From assembly GCF_009296165.1 (NCBI RefSeq), contig NZ_VUAZ01000129.1:1-36348 (forward strand): a stretch of 36,348 nt of DNA, in the 5' to 3' direction. How positions within the stretch are numbered: the stretch's first letter is position 1; each line of letters opens with the position of its first letter. The notes beneath the pieces are model-generated. The model was not told the DNA's origin. It searched no databases and saw only the letters and a list, made by a program, of their open reading frames with translations. This document shows, piece after piece, positions 24,845 to 33,360 of the stretch. This stretch comes from Pseudomonas kitaguniensis (lineage in GTDB: Bacteria > Pseudomonadota > Gammaproteobacteria > Pseudomonadales > Pseudomonadaceae). A program made the position numbers and the translations under genes.

Positions 24845-24871
24845 GTTGATCCGCATTACTTCAGATAAAAA

Positions 24872-26020
24872 TCACCATTCGGCGAAGCTGCCGTCGGCGT
24901 GGCGCCAGATCGGGTTGCGCCAGCGGTGGCCAATGGCCGCGCGCTCGATCACGTATTCCTCGTTGATCTCGATGCCCAGCCCTGGCCCGTTGGGAATCTT
25001 CACGAAGCCTTTGTCATAGTCGAACACGCCCGGGTCGCGCACGTAGTCGAGCAGGTCGTTGCTCTCGTTGTAATGGATGCCCAGGCTTTGCTCCTGGATA
25101 AACGCGTTGTAACAAACCGCGTCGAGTTGCAGGCAGGCCGCCAAGGCAATCGGCCCGAGCGGGCAGTGCAGGGCCAGGGCCACGTCGTAGGCTTCGGCCA
25201 TGTTGGCGATTTTGCGGGTTTCGGTGATGCCGCCCGCGTGGGAAGCATCGGGCTGGATGATGTCGACGTAACCTTCGCTGAGCACACGCTTGAAATCCCA
25301 GCGCGAGAACAGGCGCTCGCCCAAAGCGATCGGCGTGCTGGTCAGCGGCGCGAGCTCTTTGAGTGCTTCGTAGTTTTCGCTGAGCACCGGCTCTTCGATG
25401 AACATCAGCTTGTAGGCGTCCAGTTCCTTCATCAGCACTTTGGCCATGGGCTTGTGCACGCGGCCATGGAAGTCGACGCCGATGCCGACGTTAGGGCCGA
25501 CGGCATCGCGCACGGCGGCCACGTTGGCCAGCGCCAGGTCGACCTTTTCAAAACTGTCGACAAACTGCAATTCTTCGGTGCCGTTCATTTTTACTGCGGT
25601 AAAACCACGGCCCACGGCTTCTTTGGCGGCACGCGCAGTGTCGGCCGGACGGTCGCCGCCGATCCACGAATACACGCGGATTTTGTCGCGCACCTGGCCG
25701 CCCAGCAAATCGCTGACGGAAACACCCAGCGCCTTGCCCTTGATGTCCCACAACGCCTGGTCGATACCGGCGAGTGCGCTCATATGCACGGCGCCGCCCC
25801 GGTAGAAGCCGCCGCGATAGAGCACGGTCCAGATGTCTTCGATATTGCGTGGGTCTTTGCCGATCAAGTAGTCGGACAGTTCCTCAACCGCAGCGGCCAC
25901 CGTGTGGGCGCGGCCTTCGACCACGGGCTCGCCCCAGCCGGTCACGCCCTGGTCGGTTTCGACCTTGAGGAAGCACCAGCGCGGCGGAACGATGAAGGTA
26001 GTCAGTTTGGTGATTTTCAT
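24872..26020 (-). CDS. dgoD: D-galactonate dehydratase
   Basis: A 382-residue enolase-superfamily dehydratase that turns D-galactonate into 2-keto-3-deoxygalactonate. The metal ligands Asp183, Glu209 and Glu235 and the catalytic His185 and His285 fall at positions matching E. coli DgoD. The N-terminal capping domain KITKLTTFIVPPRWCFLK is intact. The ATG at 26020 gives the exact family N-terminus, behind a weak AAGAAG. It lies 48 bases after dgoA in the same operon. Confidence 0.96.
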   Translation of the reverse strand: MKITKLTTFIVPPRWCFLKVETDQGVTGWGEPVVEGRAHTVAAAVEELSDYLIGKDPRNIEDIWTVLYRGGFYRGGAVHMSALAGIDQALWDIKGKALGVSVSDLLGGQVRDKIRVYSWIGGDRPADTARAAKEAVGRGFTAVKMNGTEELQFVDSFEKVDLALANVAAVRDAVGPNVGIGVDFHGRVHKPMAKVLMKELDAYKLMFIEEPVLSENYEALKELAPLTSTPIALGERLFSRWDFKRVLSEGYVDIIQPDASHAGGITETRKIANMAEAYDVALALHCPLGPIALAACLQLDAVCYNAFIQEQSLGIHYNESNDLLDYVRDPGVFDYDKGFVKIPNGPGLGIEINEEYVIERAAIGHRWRNPIWRHADGSFAEW

Positions 26021-26068
26021 CTTCTTATCTCTCTTGTCGATGCAGCGCCCAAGGCGCAAAGCTTGCAA

Positions 26069-26689
26069 TCAATGAAGCGCGTTCCAGGCCGCGACGTACG
26101 CCTGCGCGCTGCTCGCCACTTGATCCACAGACATGCCCGGTTTGAACAACCCCGAGCCCAGCCCGAAGCCTTTGGCGCCGGCGTCGAAATACACCTGCAT
26201 GTTGTCTGGTGTAACGCCGCCGACCGGCAGCAACAACGTGCCCGCTGGCAATACCGCGAGCCAGGCCTTGATCACTGCCGGGCCCATTTGCTCGGCCGGG
26301 AACAGCTTCAATACGTCCGCGCCTTCAGCCAGCGCAGCAAACGCCTCGGTCGGCGTGGCCACGCCTGGCGACAGGTACAGGCCCGCTGCTTTGGCGGCGC
26401 GCAACACCTTGGCATCGCTGTGGGGCATAACGATCACCTGGCCACCGGCGGCCTTGACCTGTTCAACCTGCTCTGGCGTCAACACCGTGCCCGCGCCGAT
26501 CAGGCAATCGGCGGGCAGGCTGTCGCGCAGCGTGCGGATACTGGTGTAAGGCTCGGGTGAATTGAGCGGCACTTCGATCACCCGGAAGCCAGCGGCGTAA
26601 AGCACCTGGCCAATCGCACGGGCTTCGTCCGGTCGCACACCGCGCAAAATCGCGATCAAACCGTTGCGTGTGAGTGCTTGCTTGAGCAT
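26069..26689 (-). CDS. dgoA: 2-dehydro-3-deoxy-6-phosphogalactonate aldolase
   Basis: A 206-residue class I aldolase of the KDPG/KDPGal family, splitting the phosphorylated intermediate to pyruvate and glyceraldehyde 3-phosphate. The Schiff-base Lys128 is in DVLKLFPAEQMGP, with the usual AILRGVRPDEA opening and GVTPDNM phosphate site. It starts one base after the dgoK stop, indicating coupling. Confidence 0.95.
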   Translation of the reverse strand: MLKQALTRNGLIAILRGVRPDEARAIGQVLYAAGFRVIEVPLNSPEPYTSIRTLRDSLPADCLIGAGTVLTPEQVEQVKAAGGQVIVMPHSDAKVLRAAKAAGLYLSPGVATPTEAFAALAEGADVLKLFPAEQMGPAVIKAWLAVLPAGTLLLPVGGVTPDNMQVYFDAGAKGFGLGSGLFKPGMSVDQVASSAQAYVAAWNALH

Positions 26690-26690
26690 G

Positions 26691-27650
26691 TCAGGCCTCC
26701 GATACAGGTTGAGTGAGTCCGGCCGCCACGGCCAATTGCCACAAGCCGCGCTCGGTGGCTTCTTGCGCCAGGCTGACGTGGGCGAAGCCGCAGAGGGCGA
26801 GGGCGCGTTGGTAGCGCGTGCAGAGGGCGGCGGCGCCGACCAGGATGATCGGCTGGTGTTTGGCGCTGGCCGGCAAGCCCGCGAGTTCGTGGCCGATCAG
26901 CAGGCCAGACAAGTAATCGGGTTGTTGCTCAGGCGCAAGCTCAGCCGTCAGCCCCAGCGTGCGCGCGCTGAACAGCGTCGACAGCACGCCACGCTGGCCG
27001 TCTGCCGACAGCGCCACCTGCACGCCTCGGTCAAAGGCCTGTGTCTGGAACTGTTCCGAGGTTTTTTGAGTACGCCCCAGGATGCTGTGCTTGCTGAGTA
27101 TCGCGAACAGTTCACCGGTCATGAAGGTGTCGAAGTGCGTGATGCGACCATCCACCACCTCGACCCATTTGGAATGGCTGCCAGGCAGGCCGATCAAGGC
27201 GTCGGTGTTAAGGCTCTGCAACACGCCGAGCACTTGGGTTTCTTCACCGCGCATTACGTTGGGCAAACCGACCTGCTCAATCACGCCAGGCACAATGTGC
27301 ACCACCACGCCACGCAGGCTGCGGACGGTATGCAGCGCCTGGCCCAAGCTTGCGACATCCACCGGGGTGTTGCGATAGGCCGCTTCGCTCCAGCCCTGAG
27401 CGCTGCCGACCATGCCGCAGGCGATCACCGGCAAGCCGGGCTGGGCGTCGAGCCAATCGCCGCAGGCGGCATCGAACGCCAACTCGAAGCCATCGCTGCA
27501 GCGCACGCCGGCGATGTCGCGCGGTTCGCTGGGCAGGTGCATGATCCCGAACGCCAGCGAGCGCTGTTCGAGCACCTCGCCAGCCGGGCCGAGTTTATAA
27601 GCACGAAGGGAGCTGGTCCCCCAGTCGAGCGCGATCAATTGCGCCTGCAT
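26691..27650 (-). CDS. dgoK: 2-dehydro-3-deoxygalactonokinase
   Basis: A 319-residue sugar-acid kinase of the DgoK family (ASKHA fold). The phosphate-1 loop LIALDWGTSSLRAY is at the N-terminus; later blocks include GLPGSHSKWVEV and TFMTGELFAIL. The ATG at 27650 is preferred: AGGTGA lies upstream and the family begins here, whereas the longer frame has no homologous look. It is the first gene of the dgo operon. Its promoter region holds an inverted repeat at 27722-27750. Confidence 0.94.
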   Translation of the reverse strand: MQAQLIALDWGTSSLRAYKLGPAGEVLEQRSLAFGIMHLPSEPRDIAGVRCSDGFELAFDAACGDWLDAQPGLPVIACGMVGSAQGWSEAAYRNTPVDVASLGQALHTVRSLRGVVVHIVPGVIEQVGLPNVMRGEETQVLGVLQSLNTDALIGLPGSHSKWVEVVDGRITHFDTFMTGELFAILSKHSILGRTQKTSEQFQTQAFDRGVQVALSADGQRGVLSTLFSARTLGLTAELAPEQQPDYLSGLLIGHELAGLPASAKHQPIILVGAAALCTRYQRALALCGFAHVSLAQEATERGLWQLAVAAGLTQPVSEA

Positions 27651-27695
27651 CGCTTCACCTGAAATGAGTGGGTGCTGAAAAAAGCAGATGGGCGA

Positions 27696-27724
27696 ATATA
27701 AACCTACGCGCGGATAAATCTCAA
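27696..27724 (-). promoter_or_regulatory. Probable promoter of the dgo operon
   Basis: Read on the minus strand, TTGAGA (27719-27724) and TTATAT (27696-27701) are exactly 17 bases apart. They lie in a strikingly AT-rich patch about 45-75 bases before the dgoK ATG. Confidence 0.5.
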
Positions 27725-27750
27725 TATATAAATAACAGTCCCATATATTG
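27722..27750. promoter_or_regulatory. Operator-like inverted repeat upstream of dgoK
   Basis: CAATATAT and ATATATTG are perfect 8-base inverted arms separated by 13 bases. The distal arm overlaps the candidate -35 box. Arm spacing of two helical turns suits a dimeric repressor; the protein is not identifiable from this window. Confidence 0.5.
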
Positions 27751-27813
27751 GGTTTTGACATGCAAAAATCCCGCGTGCCTGCACACGCTGACGGGGCGCG
27801 TATTCAGCCTTGG

Positions 27814-28140
27814 TTAAAGCGCAGACAGATTCAGCTCGCGCATCGCGCCCATCCAGATCGCGTAATCGGTGTGGTCCTTCAGGTCATCGCCGGTATTGGG
27901 GTGCAAGAACACCACCAGCCCTTCGCGGTGCAGCGCCAGCCACGGCAGCACCACGCCGATGTATTCCGGGTCGAACGCCAGTTGGCAGCTCCAGTCCGGG
28001 TGCGGGCCTACGGGCCGCTCATGCACGTTGCCCATGCGCAGCGGAAACAGCTTGGCCGCGTCTTCACACAAGGTGCGCGCTAGCTCGATGCTGTGGGCGT
28101 CAAAGTAGATATGGGCGTGGTAACCCTTGATTCGTTGCAT
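27814..28140 (-). CDS. DOPA 4,5-dioxygenase family protein
   Basis: A 108-residue protein of the small DOPA 4,5-dioxygenase family. Conserved His-containing blocks KGYHAHIYFD, VGPHPDWSCQL and LHREGLVVFLHPNTGDDL supply candidate iron ligands and fit the full family length (about 110). In other organisms relatives cleave catechol-type rings; here the substrate is unknown. It starts at 28140, 31 bases after the end of the disrupted LysR gene, so the two could share a transcript. Confidence 0.85.
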   Translation of the reverse strand: MQRIKGYHAHIYFDAHSIELARTLCEDAAKLFPLRMGNVHERPVGPHPDWSCQLAFDPEYIGVVLPWLALHREGLVVFLHPNTGDDLKDHTDYAIWMGAMRELNLSAL

Positions 28141-28171
28141 GGCGAAATCCGTCTGCGATGTGCGCCAAATC

Positions 28172-29121
28172 CTAGACCGCAATCGACGGTAGGGCCAGCC
28201 CGGTCAGCGACTGCACGTTGCTGGCTTGCTCGGCCACCAGCCAGTCGACAAAGCGCTCGACCAACTGCCCGCGACGTTTGCGCTGCGGCTGCACCACGTA
28301 ATAACCGTAGCGCGAGATCACCGTGTCGCGGATCGGCCGGCACAGCCAGTTCTGTTCGAGCATGCTGTCCACCAGGTGCCGCCAGCCGATGGCCACGCCC
28401 TGGCCGGCAATCGCCGCCTGGATCAGCAGGGTGTAATTGTCAAAACGCAGTTGGCCGGGCGTCGGTGCGGTGGTGATGCCCAGCTCGCGAAACACGCCGC
28501 TCCAATCGAACCAATGGCTGTTGTTTTCCTGGCGCAGGTGCAGCAACGGGTAGTCGGGCAAACTCTGCACCGTCAGCGGCGTGGCCTGGTCTTTGAGCCA
28601 TTGCGGGCTGCACACCGGGAACGCTTCCTCATTGAACAGCCACAGGCTGTCGCCCTGTTTGAAACGGCCATCGCCAAACAACACCGCCACGTCAATATCA
28701 CTGCGCAAGGTGGCGTGGTTGCGCTGGCTGGTGACCAGGCTCACGTCGACGTGAGGGTTGGCCGCGTGAAAACGATGCAGGCGTGGCATCAGCCAATACG
28801 CAGCGAAGGCGAAGTCGGTGGCCACCTGCAGCACTTCGTGCTGGTCTTGTTGGGTGATCGCGCTCAAGCCGTGGTTGATGCTTTGCAAGCCGCCCTGCAC
28901 GTGTTCGAAGAGCAGGCGCCCGCGTCGGTCAGTTCGATGCCACGGTAAATGCGATCAAACAGGCGAATCGCCAGTTGCTCTTCAAGGCGCTTGATCTGCT
29001 GGCTGACGGCCGGCTGAGTGCTGCCCAGCTCCATCGCGGCGGCGGTAAAGCTGCGGTGGCGCCCCGCCGCTTCAAATGCGCGGAGCAGGTCGAGCGACAC
29101 ATCACCGAGGGCTTCATACAT
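28172..29121 (-). pseudogene. LysR regulator of choline-sulfate utilisation, frameshifted
   Basis: Two frames together make one LysR protein. The first (29121 downwards) encodes the winged helix, RSFTAAAMELGSTQPAVSQQIKRLEEQLAIRLFDR, and ends the homology at ELTDAGA. The second continues LLFEHVQGGLQSINHG through to the effector domain, ending LALPSIAV. A single missing base at 28916-28917 (GC in place of GCN before CTG) explains the break. Restoring it gives 316 residues, a normal LysR size. The gene is divergent from betC, and this layout is typical of the choline sulfate-utilisation transcription factor. As sequenced it yields only the DNA-binding part plus junk. It is either a true loss of regulation or a sequence error. 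Confidence 0.85.
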
Positions 29122-29134
29122 AAGCTGTGCTTAT
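29120..29134. promoter_or_regulatory. LysR-type box at the regulator start
   Basis: ATAAGC-tgt-GCTTAT is a perfect 15-base palindrome containing the T-N11-A core of LysR-type sites. It lies in the LysR/betC divergent gap and overlaps the regulator's own ATG, so it suits both autorepression and activation of betC. Confidence 0.65.
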
Positions 29135-29224
29135 CCTAGACATTGCTTTTCATGGGCTTTACCCCAATTTCCATGGGCCGCATGCTCATTCGCATAAACA
29201 CCGCCTATGGAATGCCGAAGACTT

Positions 29225-30739
29225 ATGAAGCGCAAGAACATTCTTTTCATCATGGCCGATCAAATGGCCGCGCCGTTGCTTCCGTTCTACGGTCCTTCGC
29301 CTATCAAGTTGCCCAACCTCAGCCGCCTCGCCGCACAAGGCGTGGTGTTCGACGCCGCGTATTGCAACAGCCCATTGTGCGCGCCCTCGCGCTTCACGCT
29401 GGTCAGCGGCCAGTTGCCGAGCAAGATCGGCGCCTACGACAATGCGGCCGACTTTCCCGCCGATGTGCCGACCTACGCGCATTACTTGCGCCGCCTCGGC
29501 TACCGCACTGCGCTGTCGGGCAAGATGCACTTCTGCGGGCCAGACCAGTTGCACGGCTTTGAGGAGCGCCTGACCAGCGACATTTACCCCGCCGACTATG
29601 GCTGGGCGGTGAACTGGGACGAGCCGGATGTACGGCCCACGTGGTACCACAACATGGCGTCGGTGCTGCAAGCCGGCCCGTGCGTGCGTACCAACCAACT
29701 GGATTTCGACGAAGAGGTGGTGTTCAAGGCGCAGCAATACCTGTTCGACCATATTCGCGAAGACGGTGACCAGCCGTTCTGCCTGACCGTGTCGATGACT
29801 CACCCACACGACCCGTACACGATTCCCAAGCCGTTCTGGGATTTGTACGACGACAGCGACATCCCGTTGCCTGCCACGCCCCCGCAAGCTGACCAAGACC
29901 CGCATTCGCAACGCCTGCTCAAGGTCTATGACCTGTGGGACAAGCCGCTGCCGCTGAACAAAATCCGCGATGCACGCCGCGCCTACTTCGGTGCCTGCAG
30001 CTATATCGACAGCAACGTCGGCAAGCTGCTGCAAACCCTGGAAGACACCGGCCTGAGTGATGACACCCTGATTATTTTCTCTGGCGACCACGGCGACATG
30101 CTTGGCGAGCGCGGGCTCTGGTACAAGATGCACTGGTTTGAAATGGCCGCCCGCGTGCCGCTGCTGGTCAGTGCGCCGGGGCAGTTTGCCGCGGGCCGCG
30201 TGAGCAAGGCAGTGTCGACTGCCGACCTGCTGCCGACCCTGGTGGAACTGGCCGGCGGCGAGCTGGACCCGCTTCTGCCGCTGGACGGCCGCTCGCTGGT
30301 CCCGCACTTGCTGGGGCAGGGCGGGCACGACGAAGTGTTCGGCGAATACATGGCCGAAGGCACCATCAGCCCGCTGATGATGATCCGTCGTGGCGCCTAC
30401 AAATTCATCTACAGCGAAGACGACCCTTGTTTACTCTTCGATGTGCACAATGACCCGCACGAGCGGGAGAACCTCAGCCAGTCACCGGAACACCGGCCAC
30501 TGTTCGAGGCGTTTTTGAGTGAGGCGCGGGCCAAATGGGACATCCCGGCGATCCACCAACAGGTGCTCGCCAGCCAACGCCGCCGTCGTCTGGTGTTTGA
30601 AGCACTGACCGAAGGCAAGCTGAAGAGCTGGGACCACCAGCCACTGGTAGACGCCAGTCAGCAATACATGCGCAACCATATCGACCTCGACGACCTGGAG
30701 CGCAAGGCACGTTATCCACAACCCTGCCAAGACCAATAA
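29225..30739 (+). CDS. betC: Choline sulfatase
   Basis: A 504-residue type I sulfatase that releases choline and sulfate from choline-O-sulfate. The site converted to formylglycine is Cys52 in LCAPSRFTLVSG (C-X-P-X-R). Metal-binding residues appear in IMADQM near the N-terminus and in IIFSGDHGDMLGERG. The C-terminus, ending in the YMRNHIDLDDLERKARYP region, is the one typical of BetC. The ATG at 29225 gives the family N-terminus KRKNILFIMADQM. It has no signal peptide, so it is cytoplasmic. The gene is intact, but its divergent regulator and the next gene are both frameshifted. Confidence 0.95.
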   Translation: MKRKNILFIMADQMAAPLLPFYGPSPIKLPNLSRLAAQGVVFDAAYCNSPLCAPSRFTLVSGQLPSKIGAYDNAADFPADVPTYAHYLRRLGYRTALSGKMHFCGPDQLHGFEERLTSDIYPADYGWAVNWDEPDVRPTWYHNMASVLQAGPCVRTNQLDFDEEVVFKAQQYLFDHIREDGDQPFCLTVSMTHPHDPYTIPKPFWDLYDDSDIPLPATPPQADQDPHSQRLLKVYDLWDKPLPLNKIRDARRAYFGACSYIDSNVGKLLQTLEDTGLSDDTLIIFSGDHGDMLGERGLWYKMHWFEMAARVPLLVSAPGQFAAGRVSKAVSTADLLPTLVELAGGELDPLLPLDGRSLVPHLLGQGGHDEVFGEYMAEGTISPLMMIRRGAYKFIYSEDDPCLLFDVHNDPHERENLSQSPEHRPLFEAFLSEARAKWDIPAIHQQVLASQRRRRLVFEALTEGKLKSWDHQPLVDASQQYMRNHIDLDDLERKARYPQPCQDQ

Positions 30740-30757
30740 TCAGACAAAGGGAAGGCC

Positions 30758-31671
30758 ATGCAAAAGTTGACTGTGATGCTAGCGACGTTGCGCTGACAAG
30801 CGCCAATGTGTACGCGGATGCCAGTTGTGAAACGGTGAAGATGGCCGATCCGGGCTGGAGCGACATTGCCGCCACCAATGCCATCACCGGTTTTCTGCTG
30901 ACGGGCATGGGTTACAAAGCCAAGGTCGACACGCTGGCGGTGCCGATCACGTTTGGTGGGCTCAAGGACGGCAAAGTCGATGTATTCATGGGTAACTGGA
31001 TGCCGGCGCAGCAGGGGTTTTATGACAAGTTCGTGGCCAACGGCGACGTGGTGCAACTGGCGAAAAACCTCGACGGCACCGAGTTCACCCTCGCCGTGCC
31101 GGACTACGTGTGGGACGCCGGCGTGCATGAGTTTGCCGACCTGAACACGTTTGCCGACAAGTTCGACAAAAAGATCTACGGCATCGGCTCCGGCGCGCCC
31201 GCGAATATCTCGTTGCAGGAAATCATCAAGAAAAACGACTTTGATCTCGGCCAGTGGAAGCTGGTGGAATCCAGCGAGCAGGCGATGCTCGCCGAAGTGT
31301 CGCGGGCAGTGAAGAAGCAGCGCTTCGTGACCTTCCTCGGCTGGACGCCACACCCAATGAACGTGCAGTTGAAAATGCACTACCTCAAGGGCGGCGAGAA
31401 ATACTTCGGCGACACCGGCAGCGTGTACACCTTGACCCGCAAAGGTTATGCGCAGTCCTGCCCGAACGTAGGAAAGTTGCTGACCAACCTGAGTTTTACC
31501 CAAGAGATGGAGAACGCAATCATGGCCGAGGTGGCCAACAACAAGGTCAGCAATGCGCAGGCGGCGAAGGCATGGATCAAGGCCAACCCGGCCGTGCTGG
31601 ACACGTGGCTGGATGGCGTGAAAACCGTCGATGGCCAGGACGCATTGGCAGCGGTAAAAGCCAAGCTCTAG
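30758..31671 (+). pseudogene. Choline ABC transporter substrate-binding protein, frameshifted in the signal peptide
   Basis: The mature part from ASCETVKMADPGWSDIA to the C-terminus is a complete choline/glycine-betaine-type binding protein (OpuAC-like), with aromatic ligand-site residues such as in MGNWMP and FLGWTPHP. A good ribosome site (AAGGGAAGG) precedes the ATG at 30758, which reads MQKLTVMLATL and then hits TGA at 30794. Adding one base at 30790 (TTGCG to TTGGCG) restores LALTSANVYADA, an ordinary signal peptide, and a 304-residue protein. As sequenced, translation could begin only at a later codon without export. No ATP-binding or permease gene is adjacent. The gene lies 18 bases after betC. 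Confidence 0.85.
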
Positions 31672-31676
31672 CACGC

Positions 31677-31708
31677 TGATCGTTCCCACGCTCGCGTGGG
31701 AACGATCA
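31677..31708. repeat. REP-like perfect hairpin
   Basis: TGATCGTTCCCACG-ctcg-CGTGGGAACGATCA is a perfect 14-bp stem with a 4-base loop, a common Pseudomonas intergenic palindrome. It follows the choline-binding protein gene by 5 bases and precedes the SulP gene, so it may attenuate read-through. Confidence 0.85.
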
Positions 31709-31754
31709 TTAGCAGCCTGATATTCTGGCTCAAACCTTTCAACCCGAGTCTGCG

Positions 31755-33323
31755 ATGCCCCGGCCCAACCGCCATACACTCTTCCCCTTCCTCTCCTGGC
31801 TCCCGCGCCAAACCCGCGCCAGCGTCGGCCGGGACGCGATAGTCGGCCTCAGTGGCGCGGTGCTCGCGTTACCACAGTCAATTGCCTACGCGCTGATTGC
31901 CGGCCTGCCACCGGAGTACGGCCTGTACGCGGCGATTATCCCGGTGCTGATCGCCTGCCTGTGGGGCTCGTCGTGGCACCTTATCTGTGGCCCGACGGCG
32001 GCGATTTCCATCGTGCTCTACGCCAGCGTCAGCCCACTCGCCGTGCCGGGTTCGCAGGACTACATCACGCTCATCCTGCTGCTCACCTTCCTCGCTGGGG
32101 TTTTCCAGTGGTTGCTCGGCATGCTGCGCTTCGGCGCGCTGGTGAATTTTGTTTCGCATCCGGTGGTGCTTGGTTTCACCCTCGGCGCCGCCGTGGTGAT
32201 TGCCTTGGGGCAACTGCCTAACCTGTTGGGGCTGGATTTGCCGAGTGAAGCCACGGCGATCAAAAGTGTGCTGGCGCTTGCCGATCACGGCGGCGAATGG
32301 GACCGCGCCTCGCTCGCCCTCGGCTTAAGCACATTGTTGGCAGGCGCGCTGCTCAAGTATTGGCTGCCGCGCTGGCCGACGCTGCTGATTGCGCTGGCCT
32401 TGGGCAGCCTGGCGGCGTGGCTGTGGCCGGCCATGTTCGGGCATGTGGCGCGGGTGAGCGCGTTTGTCGGCAAGCTGCCGCCGTTCAGCCCATTGCCGCT
32501 GGACTTGGACATGCTTCTGCGCCTGCTGCCCAGCGCGGTGGCGGTGGGCATGCTGGGGCTGGTCACCAGCCTGTCGATTGCCCGCTCGTTGTCGGCGCGC
32601 TCGCAACAGTTGCTCGATGCGAACCAGGAAGTTCGCGCGCAGGGCTTATCGAATATCGTCGGCGGATTTTTCTCTGGCTACCTGTCAGCCGGTTCCTTTA
32701 CGCGTTCCGGTCTCAGCTACGAAGCCGGCGCCTGCTCGCCGCTGGCCGGGGTGTTCTCGGCGGTGTGGGTGGCGCTGTTTGCGCTGTTCGGCGCCGCGTT
32801 GATCGCGCACATTCCGCTGCCGAGCATGGCCGCCAGTATCTTGCTGATTTGCTGGGGCCTGGTGGACCATCGCAGCATTCGCGCGCTGTGGCGCGTCAGT
32901 CGCGCTGAATGTGTGGTGATGGGCCTGACGTGCGCCGCCACCTTGCTGCTGGAACTGCAAACCGCGATCTACGCCGGGGTGTTGGCATCGCTGTTTTTCT
33001 ACCTCAAACGCACCTCGCAGCCGCGCGTGCAGCAGTGGCGCGACGGTGATGAGGACGTGTTACGCGTCGGCGGCTCGATCTTTTTTGGCGCCAGCCATTA
33101 CCTGCAAGTACGCCTGCAACGCTTGCACGGCGGGCGGGTAGTGATCGAAGCGCAGCAGATCAACTTTATCGACTATTCCGGGGTCGAGATGCTGCACCAA
33201 GAGGCGCGACGGCTAAGGGGTTCAGGCCGTAGCCTGACGTTGCGCCGAGCGCGGCCGCAGGTCGTTGAAGAATTGAGAAAACTCGAAGGGGCCGACAACT
33301 GCCCGATCCATTTCGAAGACTAA
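31755..33323 (+). CDS. SulP-family sulfate transporter with STAS domain
   Basis: A 522-residue SulP transporter. The hallmark GRDAIVGLSGAVLALPQSIAYALIAGLPPEYGLYAAI opens the membrane domain, and the C-terminal STAS domain contains QQINFIDYSGVEMLHQEA. It is only distantly like the SulP at 2610-4157, which sits with a carbonic anhydrase. Its position after betC suggests handling of sulfate released from choline sulfate, either uptake or export. A similar sulfate transporter gene accompanies betC in P. aeruginosa (from memory). No strong Shine-Dalgarno was seen before the ATG at 31755. Confidence 0.92.
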   Translation: MPRPNRHTLFPFLSWLPRQTRASVGRDAIVGLSGAVLALPQSIAYALIAGLPPEYGLYAAIIPVLIACLWGSSWHLICGPTAAISIVLYASVSPLAVPGSQDYITLILLLTFLAGVFQWLLGMLRFGALVNFVSHPVVLGFTLGAAVVIALGQLPNLLGLDLPSEATAIKSVLALADHGGEWDRASLALGLSTLLAGALLKYWLPRWPTLLIALALGSLAAWLWPAMFGHVARVSAFVGKLPPFSPLPLDLDMLLRLLPSAVAVGMLGLVTSLSIARSLSARSQQLLDANQEVRAQGLSNIVGGFFSGYLSAGSFTRSGLSYEAGACSPLAGVFSAVWVALFALFGAALIAHIPLPSMAASILLICWGLVDHRSIRALWRVSRAECVVMGLTCAATLLLELQTAIYAGVLASLFFYLKRTSQPRVQQWRDGDEDVLRVGGSIFFGASHYLQVRLQRLHGGRVVIEAQQINFIDYSGVEMLHQEARRLRGSGRSLTLRRARPQVVEELRKLEGADNCPIHFED

Positions 33324-33348
33324 TGTGGGCACAATAATTGTGCCCACA
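33324..33348. terminator. Hairpin between convergent sulP and aroE
   Basis: TGTGGGCACAA-taa-TTGTGCCCACA is a perfect 11-bp stem starting right at the SulP stop codon and ending 12 bases before the aroE stop. It lacks a long T run, so it may be a weak or rho-assisted terminator. Confidence 0.7.
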
Positions 33349-33360
33349 GTTGTAACTGCG

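Noticed and set aside
24899..26560. A 553-codon plus-strand frame opposite dgoD and dgoA
   Set aside because: Antisense shadow of two catalytic-site-verified enzymes.
29186..30328. A 380-codon minus-strand frame opposite betC
   Set aside because: Antisense shadow; betC has an intact sulfatase motif and full length.
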